From Marasmius tenuissimus (taxonomy: Eukaryota > Basidiomycota > Agaricomycetes > Agaricales > Marasmiaceae), in NCBI GenBank assembly GCA_029532415.1, contig JAQOTA010000042.1:620001-684000 (forward strand): a stretch of DNA of 64,000 nucleotides, read 5' to 3'. A program made the translations under genes and the position numbers. The stretch's first letter is position 1; every line of letters starts with the position of its first letter. Below are positions 9,874 through 20,838 of the stretch, one piece after another. The notes under the pieces are model-generated. The model worked only from the letters and a program-made list of their open reading frames with translations, made no database searches and was not told the origin of the DNA.

Positions 9874-10096
9874 TATAACGGTTAATAATAATTGGACTAA
9901 CGTCCGAGCCTCAGGATCACCCAACTGAACACGACAAGGATTTTAAACCAAGGGTACAGTACAGGGTGAAGGTAGAAGCTAAGTAACTACTTGCGCATGC
10001 GCACTTTATATACAGATTGGAATTGATGATGTAATTAAGTCGCGGGGAATTCTAACTTTTGCGCTACTTAATGACGTCATGACCATGGGCGTTACA
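9874..10096 (-). repeat. Ty3 5' LTR (right copy)
   Basis: 223 bp, 221 identical to the LTR at 360-582. Followed by the second ATGTG target duplication at 10097-10101. Carries the same CRE-like site and TATA box at the corresponding positions. Confidence 0.95.
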
Positions 10097-12600
10097 ATGT
10101 GAAACATCAGCATACAAGCTTCAAAGCAAAGAGCTTCAGCCTTCTCATGAATAGTCCTGTTGAATCGTTCAGCACGACCATTTTGCTGTGGTGTATACAG
10201 TATGCTTTGATCCCTTTGGATCCCATACTTATTCAGTACTGCATCGAACTTGTCTCCTTTGTACTCTCCCCCTTCATCGGACATCCAGGTCTTGACAACA
10301 GCATTGAACTGCATTTTGACCATAGTAAGGAAGTCCCTCAAAGCAGGTACTGCCTTGTCTTTTGTCTTGAGCTTGGAGGTCCAAACATAGGATGTGCAGT
10401 CATCAAGAAAAGAGATGTAGTATTTGTACCGGTGATACAATTCTACCAGGTACAACTTCAAATCCGAATGTATGCCTTTAAACAGTCTAGAAGCTCTTAT
10501 AGTAGAGTTGGGAAACGATTTCTCATGCATCTTGCCTTCAGCACAACCACGACACAGAGGTGTCTTTTTAGTAGGCATCTTAAGGTCAAGTGGGAAACCT
10601 TGCGTATATTTCCGAGCTTTGTTCAGGGCTTTATCCAATGAATGCCCAACGCATCTGTGCTCAATATCGTAGTTGACATTGTAAACAACCGACTTGGCCA
10701 ATAAAACCTCAGCAGATGCTTTCTGTGAGTGAACCCAATAAATGGTTTGACCAGGCATATGAGGGTAGGAAACAAGTGACTGTCGTCGCTGTGATGAGTG
10801 GAAGGCTAACTTTTTCGCATTCCCACAAATTGATAGACCATCTTGAAGGAACTCTCCCATGGATAGTAAGCATATATCCAATTGCAGTATGTAATAGACA
10901 GGATAGAGACGCGAAACACGCTCAGTAAGTTTCCCAGCATGTCCTTCGATATTATGCTTAATGAAGACTGTGCCTTTACCCTTGATCTGTATAGGGTTGC
11001 CCCTATTCGCAGTGTTTACGATAGGACCATCAAGCGATTCATATTCAGCAAAATCATTCAAATCATTCATGAAATGAGAGGAGGCACCAGAATCAAGGAG
11101 CCAACCCTGTGTGTTATTCACTTTTTTTCCCCTTACATTGAGTACATCCCACAAAGTGGGTCGAAATAGCATTGCAAAAATTTACAAGTGATACCAGATC
11201 ACTATGACTACCGCGCGCACTACTGATACCAACTAATTGAGAGCAGTGCTGTAGGTTTGCATCAGCTTGGGAAAGCAGGTCAAGGTATGGTACTTGCCTG
11301 TCATTGTGGAACGATCCAAGAGAGACGTCATCCAGGACATCCTCTACTCCTGCAGCTTTGGCAATGTCGTTGTCAACATCATTACCGAATAGAGAAGTCA
11401 TATTGTCCATACCGTCGTTAGATCCCCAGTCCATCTCTACATCTTCATCAGGATCAGTGCTGCAAGCACATTTATAAGAAGTAGAAGAAGGACATCCGGC
11501 TCCTTCATCTTCTGAATCATCCTCCAGAACTCACTTGGACAAGGAACCAGGCTTCGAGATACGATCCTGGAGCGAACGATTGGCGGTAGATGTGACGATC
11601 TGTTCAAACGGTTTGAGATGCCGCACTGGTTAGGTACACCAAGTCTGTCAGCAAGAGAACGTGCTTCACGTACATCATCAAATACTGACTCGGAAGGTTT
11701 GAAACCGGTGAAGGACTGCATGGCAGCCGGGTTCTTCTTGACAGCAGGAGCAACGGTGCTGTGACAAGACTTGTCCCAGTGACCAGTAAAGTGCGCTGGG
11801 GGCGGAGATCCTCTAACACAGCTAGGATGGGCACTGGTGATCTCGGCGCGCAAGGAGTTGTTGACTGCGTTCAACACAATACATTCCCTGCGGTCAGTGA
11901 TCAAGGAGTAAGGACGGACAGGCGGAGGGGAAGCAATGACGGATGCGTAGGATGCAAGATGGGAGTGACCATGAGACTGATTGTTACCGCTGTTGTTACT
12001 GCCGGTGTTGCTGGGACCCTGGTGCTGATTGATACCACCGCAAGTACCACGCTGCTGCTTCTTCTTCTTACCCTTGTTCTGGTTTGAAGAGGGGCATTGC
12101 TGCTGCTGCTGTGGTGGGCGAGTGTTGGTCTGCTGCTGGTACCCACGCTGCTGTCATTGCTGCTGCGGGTGTTGCTGTTGACCAAATGATGGTTCACGGT
12201 TACCAGCACGCTTCACTGCAGAGAGGCGGTTCGCGAGCTGTGGGTTCTGGCGTTCGTATTCGACCATGATGGCATCATAGACGACAGAGATGGTGAGAGC
12301 ATTAACATCCTCAGGATCCCTGACATAGTCATGAAGGGATTTAGAGGGAGAGCATGTGACTCACAAGCAAGTCAGCATACACTAACCACACTGAACCACA
12401 AGAGCAATGGCTGGATATGCCAGTGCTAGCTCTCCTGATGTTTTAATCTTCGTGATATTGAGTGGAGGGAGTAGATTCTCACCACTTATGTGAGGAATTT
12501 GAGTAGAGGCAATATCAGTCCCCATTAAGTACCGCCGCAAGGCATCGAGATCAAATTACCACCATTATTCCGTGGAGGGATTGGAATGGTAGCGGTTCAA
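10097..12600 (-). pseudogene. Ty1/copia gag-protease-integrase, degraded
   Basis: Minus-strand remains of a copia polyprotein. From the right: a gag-like part (DALRRYLMGTD near 12560; RDPEDVNALTISVVYDAIM near 12330), a Gln-rich tract with an in-frame TGA at 12154-12156, a possible knuckle remnant (GHWDKSC near 11780), then the pol frame 10006-11172. That frame has a protease WLLDSGASSHFM motif (active-site DSGA), a pre-integrase segment with an HRCVGHSL motif and CRGCAEGK, and an integrase with Asp in GIHSDLKLY, Asp in MSDEGGEY and Glu in QQNGRAERFN. Several frame changes lie between gag and protease (around 11,100-11,450). The coding runs into the Ty3 element and continues at 1-354. No copia LTR could be identified to the right. 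Confidence 0.8.
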
Positions 12601-12649
12601 TATTCAATGAGGAATAGGGACTTGTAGCACCGGTAGCACAAGAACCCAA

Positions 12650-15600
12650 AGACAGACTTCCATAAGCACATACGGGAAAGTAAAAATCAGGGAGTTCAAA
12701 TCTACTCATCATCAGTATTCCCGAGAATTCCAGCGCGACTAGTGTGTTCGTACACGATCTTCACCCCGTTTTTGTAGTCACACTCAACCTCATTTCAATC
12801 TGTCACCCACAGGCCTCAGAAACGCAGAGTTTGCCCGTTTCCTTGTTTCTGGCATCGTGGCGTCAGGGTACTTATGGACACAGATACGATATGACTTTCA
12901 GTCCAACCCGACGGTACTTAGAGGTTCACGTCGACACTGGATAGAACTGGCGTAGAATGGAAAAATGACTCGTGGCGGTTTGTGTGATGCGACAGGAAGG
13001 ATGCAGGGGCAAGATCCGAGGATAGACGTACCGGAAGGTTGTTGGAAGCATTACTCGAACGATGTATGACTTCAAAACATTAGTAGTCATCCTAACGGCC
13101 TAGGTATCATCAACAACCTAAACACACCCATCGACCCCTTCCTATCCAAGCCAACGTTCAAGGATTCAACAAAGAGCTGCTCCCTACTGGGCTATATTAA
13201 CGTAGTGCGGCAGGAGAGCGAGCTCGTATGAGAGATATTGATGCAAGAGGTTTGACCAACGCATCTTGCTCTGATTTGTTTTCAAAAAGCTCGTCGGGAA
13301 GCATTGACGTCGGATTGGTCAAGTCACCTCAGAAGCATGGCAAGGATATGGAGACACCCAGAAGGAGAGAAGAACAACACGGGTTGTTCTCAAGGGAAGA
13401 TCTGGATGCGACGAGAATGAGAGCAAAAGTAAGAGTACCGGAACCACAGCGGTAAATACTTTATAAAGCCCGTCATCGTGGTAGTGGTCGGCGGTCAACT
13501 TCTATTTGGCTTTAGTCCGCCCTTATCAATTATCCCCTGACCACATGCTTTGTTTCAGAGAAGTACGAGTCCGGGTCCTGTGATGGAGGCCTCACTCGAC
13601 CAGCTACCACTATGCCCGCTATCCGGAATACACAGACGCCTTCTGGGAGCTTGTCATTGCTTGTGAGTCGCCAGCCGTTCGGATGTTTTGTTTCCTTTCA
13701 AACTGATCGCCACTAGCGTCAGAACTTGAATTGTGATCAACAGGACCGGCCAAACTGCCAAGAATGGCCAAGAATAGCAAACAGGGAAAACCGCACTCCG
13801 CTGGTCCACCTTTTGCGTCGCAGATTGGGGCTACCGTCACTAATTGTCATTCTATAGATTCTCAGCCCTGATCGTGCAACTCCAGAAATTGGTACGATAT
13901 ATGAATCGTCTATGCCTTGCTTTCCTGAAAACATGACGCCGGCGCTATCTTAAGTTCAGCAGCAATTATGATCCACAACTAGTCTAGTTGAAACCGCGCC
14001 CCTCTACCCGTATCTCAAGAAAACTAGGTCCGCACCAAGTAATTCGAGCTGAGTTGAAAAGATAGATTACAGTCTCAAGAGAATTGAATGTAAGAACGGC
14101 AAACCGAAGAGTATGTTACTTCATGGGATTCAAAGCTTGGGATCTAGGTAAGTCTAGATATCCTCAGATCAATGACAGGCAACACAATATTCTGTAGACT
14201 GGCTGAATAAACTTGGACGCGACTCCATGTCGATTCCACAACACGAAAGATCAGTCAAGTTGGTTCTCGCCCGGCGAGGATAAACGTGCCTGTAGCTTGA
14301 ATGAAATCGTACCGAAAAGGAGGTTCGATTGGACGGGCCACTTCAATCAAAGGGCTCGACTCGTACTATTATCACTATACTTGGTTCTGGACTCTATTCA
14401 GCAACCAAGCCTTTCGACGTCGCCATGATGGCACTACTTACTTTTTTTTGGCAGAGTGTTATGGCCTTCCCCTGTCGCTCGAAGCACCAGCATGGTACTA
14501 TTTACTCGCAACTTAATATCGGACTGAGGGAGTTTTGAGGTGAAGGGAAGTTCTGTAGGCGAGCAAACTCATGAGTTGGCGAAAGAAACGATGGTTTTGG
14601 CGGTCGTAATTATTAGTAATTATTAGATTATTTACTTAGTAAAACAGCAGTGACATCGACGTTACTTCAAGGAAACCGTTTTCGGAGAAGGACCCGGAAG
14701 TGTACCGGGAGGACGTGATCTATAGCCCACGTGTGCTTATAAATAGTTGGTGCGCACCTAGCTTCCGTACCTCAATTAGACTGCCATATATGGAAGTGCA
14801 AACTGAGTCACGTTGTGCTCCCACACTACGCGGTGACGCGTACATATTCTCCCTCGTGTCTCTTCCCCTAGTTTTACTCTAGATGGGCTTGAGTGTAAGC
14901 TTGCTGGCTTTTGAGGTCTCTATCCATGATAAGTCTCGAGTAAATAGCAGTGGATGCATAAGAAAATCCTAGAGTAGGGTCAGCGGGTAACAGCATTTGG
15001 TTCCACACAATATTTCTTAGATACAAGCCTATTTGAGAGAAGAACTCGTAGTTCCAGTCTTCCTGAAAGATTGAAATATCATATTGGGGAGACAATCGTC
15101 AAGCAGATCGAGACTTCGATTTGTTGAACGACGCGCTCAGGCATCAGTTGAATAACGTGATATCTCCGAACTACCTGACCTATCCATATATGGAAGTCTA
15201 ATGAGGTACGGGTAAGGGCCCAGGGGGCGCATTTTAAATCAGACTCCAGATTGATTGCACCCTCTATACCAACAAAAAAGCAATCCTGGAGTCTGACTTG
15301 GGAGACTAATCCACAACAGAGAATTTACACATTTTCCCTACCCTCACAGAGCTCCAGAAGTTTGCCAGCTCATATCTCCTTGAGGTACAATCCAGTCCCT
15401 TCATCTAATGTGGGATGTTGTCATGATCTCAGCTCCACAGACCCCGAGTCACTTCACGTCTCTTTGGTGATTTCTTGATTATGATATCTGATCAGGATAT
15501 GGACGAATCTAACGAACGAGTACGTACCTTCTGCGGTTTTGCCGACCACCTTTGATATGCTGATCATCTATTGAGGTAGAAGACAATACTAACTCCCTAC

Positions 15601-16000
15601 CTTAGTACCGTTTGAAAGCAACTTCTTAATGTCAGTCGGTGTGATGTGTGGCTGCTAGTTATTTGTTCCCTCCCCATCATAGGACTGAGCTGCAATGCCA
15701 GAAGGTACCCATGAGTGTTTCTTCTCACTGTTTTGCCTCCCATTCTTATATTCAAAGATTTCTCTGAGGGCTCGGAATCCAATCATGATACATACTCTGA
15801 CCCGCACACGGGAGTGCATTGTTAATGACGGGCAACGGGGTGTTCATTCTCCCGGCTCAGATACTCGCAGGCTTGGTCTCTATGTCATTTGATGAAGAAA
15901 AAGTGGTTCGATTGACCAGTTGGATGGAAGGGTCTAGAGTACGCCAATTCTCAACAAAATATGTTCCAATTACGAGGTATACGAATGATTTATATTCCTG
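12650..16000. other. No convincing gene; non-coding or heavily decayed DNA
   Basis: About 3.3 kb with only short, unrelated open frames on both strands and no recognisable domain, splice pattern or repeat unit. A minus-strand frame near 14874-15095 reads like possible coding (aromatic-rich, 73 codons) but has no supporting neighbours. The copia 5' end and its LTR may lie in 12.6-13.1 kb, but no second copy is available to define it. Confidence 0.5.
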
Positions 16001-16033
16001 ATAATATAACATATCTTTGAACAAAAAATCCGT

Positions 16034-16950
16034 TCATGCAGCCCTGCTAGTGCTCGTATATGACGACACATAGTCCGGAGGTTGATCTGCCACTTCCACC
16101 TCTAAAACTGCCAACCTGGTCTTCATTGCGCTCATCTCTGCGCGCATGGCGGAAAATTCAGATTTGTTGACTGAGATATTCTCATCCAAGAGTTCTGGCT
16201 CCGTCTCGGTGTGAGGTGCTTGGGTTTGGTTTCTCCGAGGAATCAGCTGATGAGGTTTTTGAGATAGTGAGGTACTTTTTGGGACCGAACCACTAAGTGG
16301 AGTTGTAGTGCGAGTGTCGGTCATAGTAGGGGTGCTTGTTCTGATTGAGAATGATGTGTGTGACTCTGCCATTGGAGATGTGAATGGTTTTACCGCAGGT
16401 GGACGTGAGCTCGGAGGAAACAACGGACGAGCAACAGTGGAGTCATCCAAATTTCCTGTATTTGCTTTGAGATTTCGGAGTCGCGGGCTTTAGATGAAAC
16501 ACTTACGTTTCTTTTTCTAACGCATCAGATACAAGACTGCAACGAGCAACGCGAGAGCACCGATGGCGCTAGTTACTCCCGCAATAACACCTATATTTGG
16601 TTTATGATTATCATCGGGAGAGGGTCTAGATTATTAGTGGAAGGTTAGGACGGGGATCGAGTCATTAATGTATTAACCCTTACCGTGTTGAAAATGTGGA
16701 CGTTGTAAATGAGTCGCCAGAGGTAGTTAAAGGGACTGGAGTAATGGTAGTATGTACCGGAGCCGTAATTGTGATTGTGCTACCTCGAGCAACTGTAGCT
16801 TTGATATCAGGACTTGTGCTCGAAGAGTTTGTAGGTGTATTCGGAGAAAGAGGTAAGGTGGTAGGAAGTGTGATGGTAGTACTGGAGATAGTTTGAGTAT
16901 CTTGACGGGCAGCAATCCCTTGAGCTCGTGGCAGATTGTCTCGGAGAAAC
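16034..16950 (-). pseudogene. Single-pass membrane protein gene, broken by an in-frame stop
   Basis: Minus-strand exons read as one type I-like surface protein: a Ser/Thr-rich ectodomain (16950-16690), an intron (GTAAGG to TAG), a transmembrane helix about 20 residues long (GVIAGVTSAIGALALLVAVL, near 16600-16530), an intron, then a cytosolic tail (16450-16034) with a heptad-like segment (MRAEMSAMKTRLAVLEVEV). This layout is common in fungal surface or sensor-like proteins with a Ser/Thr-rich stalk. Directly after the helix (LYLMR) comes a TAG at 16517-16519, followed by the expected basic stop-transfer sequence KKKR. The stop sits exactly where a basic residue or Gln would be expected. The N-terminal exons upstream of 16950 were not resolved. 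Confidence 0.6.
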
Positions 16951-16999
16951 CTTTAAAAGATAGAGATACATAACTAGAGTGCAAGTTCAACAGAGTGAT

Positions 17000-18300
17000 A
17001 CACACGCATTATGATTCTGTTCTTGACCAACTACCATCACTGTCATGGTACTGGAGGAGGTTTAACCGGGGAATGAAACCTCTGCGGAGTCGAAAGCTGG
17101 CCCTAAACGCCCAAGAAGCGCCAAAACAAAGGCTGGTGCTGAACTCAAGCTGCCCGCGGCCAAATGTGTGAATGCAAATGTGGAGTCAGAATTTCAAGAC
17201 AGTTGTAGGTGATTGTGGAGGTGGGAATGTTTCACTCAGTGAGTCGAAGACTTATAGTGAGACCTCTCGCCATCCCATGCCTGAGCAGTGCAAGGTTTGA
17301 TGTGCCTTCGAATGAGTTTCTTTGCACCCATCAAATCAAGATGTGGCCCTCAACGGTGGTTATTTCGGGTTATATCTCAGGTAAATTGGCTTCCCTGATG
17401 GCCGCCGGGAGAGACGGAGGTACATAGTGCCAAGCGAGAGCCAAGAAACATCAGACAGCTGAAAACCGAAGGTCAGGTCAGGTGTAGCCTCCAGAATCAG
17501 ACGCAGAAAACAGCACATACCAGATGATTGGACTTTTCCATCATCAATGCCTATTACCTATAGCATACTAATAGTGGGTACACCCCCTGGGTACATAGGT
17601 GGTAAGCCACCAGGGGCGTAGGGTCAGATCACTGGTTGTAAAGAGAAAAGAGAAGGGGGGAAGGACCCAGCATCCGATCGCTTCACTCGGAGCTGATGTT
17701 GTACGGACACTGTTGGATGTTGAAAACGCAAGCAACCGTTGGGGAATCGGGAAGAGAGTATATACTAGAGGGAAGCAGATGTCGGCAACGAGCCTCCAAG
17801 AATGAGACACGTAAAGAGTACGTACCGAGCCCGAATAGGTGCTCGGACTCATGTAGATTACCCATCTCTATCGTCCCTAAAAACTTCCCTTTCAACAAGA
17901 GCAGAAGTCCGGAAAATGTTAAATACCTTGTGAATTCGACTTCAGAATGCTGCACCACTGTAGAACAACTAGCATAATAGTAGATATGAGCTTCGACATC
18001 GTGGCAGTTAAGTAAGCGAGTAGAGTAGATGGATTTGATCCGACGCCATCTCAGATTCAACATCAGAAGTCGTAGGAGGAACGTTGAAAGTCGTGAAGAT
18101 GGAAGAAGCGCGCAGAGATTGTTGATCAACCGGCCCTAAAGCATTTCCGCTCGGCCAGCAAATCGTCGGAGCTGGGGTCCGAAACATGGGCCTCTCTCTA
18201 TCCTCTTCGCCTCCATGACTTCTTCCTCTTTTGGGATCCCTATCCTCTTCCCACCGGGTCTTTTGGGTGAGCGGTATCTGAAAACCTATTTTTTGCGCGT
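17000..18300. other. Unresolved interval with possible small exons
   Basis: No family recognised. The segment 18117-18230 is related, inverted, to 44060-44170 and looks exon-like in both places on the side that reads away from the GGCCGGTTGATCAA motif: an ATG-containing frame MTSSSFGIPILFPPG here and MVSSSIITPYPF there, each ending at a GTGAG donor. The copy here carries two extra bases upstream that shift the frame. Confidence 0.35.
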
Positions 18301-18310
18301 CTTACTCTTA

Positions 18311-18727
18311 TCATAGCCGACAGGTGAATGACGAATCCTGCATTGGCACCCTATAATCCCTCGTTGGGCCAGCTATCGAAGCACGGGGTGAATGGATAGG
18401 CTCAGACGGCTTATTATTCGCTCTGAGATAGCTCCCCGAGCCATACCGCTGTTTGGAAGAGCTTAATGACTTGGTGGTGGTTATCTTTGCGGTTGGAGTG
18501 TCTCCCATCACGATATCCGCCTCGTACCTCACTACACAAGTCCCGCTCGTGGATTTATGGATAACATCTTCATTAGGATGGAGAGCTGGGCTCCGATGAC
18601 CCGGTTCAAGACTGTGATCCCCGAACCTGCATTTTTCGCATACAGCTCTCCTCTCGAGCCTCTCGATGCTGCGGGCATACCACAATGCAGATTGAATAAC
18701 ATCAGGTATGTTTTTTTTTCGTGACAT
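18311..18727 (-). CDS. Hypothetical protein, 138 codons
   Basis: An uninterrupted minus-strand frame starting MSRKKNIPDVIQS, with one CxxC pair (VCEKC) and several His residues in the next 30 positions, then a basic Ser/Thr-rich tail. No known family is recognised and no partner exon was established. It could be a real small gene, a single exon of a larger one, or chance. Confidence 0.3.
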   Translation of the reverse strand: MSRKKNIPDVIQSALWYARSIERLERRAVCEKCRFGDHSLEPGHRSPALHPNEDVIHKSTSGTCVVRYEADIVMGDTPTAKITTTKSLSSSKQRYGSGSYLRANNKPSEPIHSPRASIAGPTRDYRVPMQDSSFTCRL

Positions 18728-19537
18728 CTCGGAGATCGAGAGCTGATGGTTGTTGTTCAGTCACATCTACGAGCCGCCAGAGTGATACCCAGCAGGTGGA
18801 TATCCTCCGACGGCTTCGCGCCTACCTCAGCCTCCCGAAGCGGTTGGACTACACGAGTATATACCTACCTGGGCCGTAGCCGCCGTACCTCGAGGGAGAT
18901 TTGAAGAGGGGAGACCTCGTTGCCCTATCGAACTGGCAATGGTAATTGGTCACGGTTGGAGAAACCTCGTGTGGAGATTGCTAGTACTCCGTCGTGATGG
19001 ACAAGCCATACCTCGTCTATTCTATAGATCGTTATCAGGGATCGGAGACCGTCTCGGTCAGCCATCTGATTAGGTTGAGGAAGCATGGAGGATAAGCGGG
19101 CCTTGCGATTAGCGAGCAACGTATGGCTGGGAGACGATGGATAGTGGGGGTTTGTGCTGAGATTATGGATATTGATGCGGGTATGTTTTCCTCTCTATCC
19201 CATACTTCGCCCTGGCTTACGTTCATGTGAGTATTAGGCGACTGGACTATTGGATGAAAACACTCTACTGAAGCCTTCGTACGCCCGGCCCCCTTCTTCC
19301 ACCGGGATTCTTTTTGTCGCTGACCGCCCTATACTGGCAAAGGGTCTCCCCTTTCGTGGTATCGCACTCGTCGTTGCCAACGCCGCAGACTCCTCATTTA
19401 AATTGGTGTTGCCGACTCTGTTGGTGGTGCGTTACCAAGATTCGAAACTTCCGCAATCATGTGCCTCAGTTATTAGGGCGGATGGACAACAGGCCTTCGA
19501 ATTGTTTCCGATACGTTTATTTATATCCACTACAATA

Positions 19538-20383
19538 TTCACCTCTATCTGATATCTATATCCAGATCTTGTTGATGAAGTGGGATTCACCCTCACCGGC
19601 AAATTTCCCCATAACCACACATCATCTCCCCCTGCTTATCTCTTTGTTCCACCTCTCTGTGTCGAGCACATCGATGGAATGTACTGTGTACGTGCTCCCT
19701 TGCCCGACCCCCCGTTCTACTGGACATCGGACCCAAAAGGAAAAGTTACAATTCCAAAGAAGGATTGGGAGAAGTATGGGATACCTGAGCTGGAAGTTAA
19801 TGAGTGGACCGGGTCATTCTGGTGGGCCAGGGAGTACAACGTTGTTAAGACATATCTGCACAAGAAAGGTTACGAGTCCGATGGCAAGCGATATGCTCGA
19901 GATCACGGCTATCCCGAGATGATACGAGGTGTGTACTATGACTCCTCATTTTTGACACAACCTGATCCGCGCTCCAGGTGATCCTCATGATAAACGGATG
20001 ATCGAGCTCAAAGACGCCGACGATGATGAACCATCCCCTTCGATATCTCAATTCACTTCTCCCAACATTCTCCCTCGTCGATACACCTACAAATTCTGAA
20101 GTCGTGCATGAAGAGAAGTGTTCGATTCCTGCTATCCTGGTCAAAGGCTTCGGACTCTGGACGAGGAAGAACGGTACGAGTATTTTGTGAATATCTATAC
20201 GCACCGGTTAAAGATCCATTCTTAGCCGCTTCTCCCAAGCCTAAGCGGAAGAGAGAATCTGAGACCGTGAACTCAAAAAGCCCCGCCGACGCTCCGGATG
20301 AATGGGATCTGGTTGATACTCATGAGTTGTAGACTACAAACGTGTACTTTCTCTCGTTTCCTTACGAAACCCTATTTGTGTTT
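19538..20383 (+). repeat. Copy 1 of an inverted duplication (partner 61493-62357)
   Basis: About 850 bp matching the reverse complement of 61493-62357 at high identity, including introns and the 3' flank (through ACCCTATTTGTGTTT). Homology starts in the intron before the first shared exon. The upstream exons present at 62396-63013 have no counterpart here. Confidence 0.85.
19575..20331 (+). pseudogene. Truncated, frameshifted copy of the conserved gene at 61.5-63 kb
   Basis: The exon at about 19575-19928 encodes the same segment as the minus-strand gene at 62328-61966 (VGFTLTGKFPHNHT, KVTIPKKDWEKYGIPELEV, KKGYESDGKRYARDHGYP). After an intron (GTGTGT to CAG) the next exon begins DPHDKRMIELK. 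A 2-bp deletion relative to the other copy, near 20069, then shifts the frame and gives an early TGA at about 20098. The tail SPKPKRKRESETVN to WDLVDTHEL survives in another frame to 20331. The 5' exons are absent, so this copy is non-functional. Confidence 0.8.
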
Positions 20384-20838
20384 TGCATAACAACTACTAC
20401 CTTATTCTCCAGTGAATAATGCGGCTAAAAATGGGACATCAGCAGGCTGCTTCTCACGTCAATGCATGTACAGCAGCTTTGAGCTGTAGCAATAAAACTT
20501 GTCACCATGACCATTAACAGGCTGGTATATGAGGAGGGCGAGCAACTCATCACGGCAAGCTGTGGTTCGGGGATTCGAAGCAATCCTTACGGGCGGGTAG
20601 AATACACGATGTCTAGTCGAATTGACAAGAGAATGAAAGCACTCGGCGTCGGCACAGTGACAGCGCGCATGGTCAATAATAACAGTGCATCGCAGGTCGC
20701 CAATGGCCAGGGATATACACGGTACACCACGGATGAAATACAATCAAGGTACCCATCCGAGCGCATAAGATATGAGGCACCGCAACTTTCCTCCATCTAA
20801 TTCCCTCTGGCACGACTTGAAACACGATATTACGGGAT

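Larger units (their letters stand above)
360..10096 (-). mobile_element. Ty3/gypsy LTR retrotransposon with C-terminal chromodomain, nearly intact
   Basis: A 9,737-bp element transcribed on the minus strand. Order in its own 5'-3' sense: LTR (9874-10096), Gag with zinc knuckle and protease (6455-9868), reverse transcriptase, RNase H, integrase and chromodomain-like tail (2546-6244), an extra ORF (626-2497), LTR (360-582). The two 223-bp LTRs differ at two positions, both transitions, so insertion was recent. A polypurine tract lies beside the 3' LTR. The Gag and Pol ORFs share one frame and are separated by two TGA codons. It is inserted into a minus-strand copia element and flanked by ATGTG. 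Domain order RT-RNaseH-IN plus chromodomain places it with the chromoviruses. Confidence 0.95.

Noticed and set aside
12600..13100. Copia LTR to the right of gag
   Set aside because: Only one end of the element is in the window, so there is no second copy to prove an LTR.
17683..18129. 148-codon minus-strand frame
   Set aside because: Part overlaps the repeated segment, where the supported reading frame is on the other strand; composition is unconvincing.
20459..20800. Short frames on both strands after the duplicated pseudogene
   Set aside because: No homology between copies here and no splice partners; probably chance.
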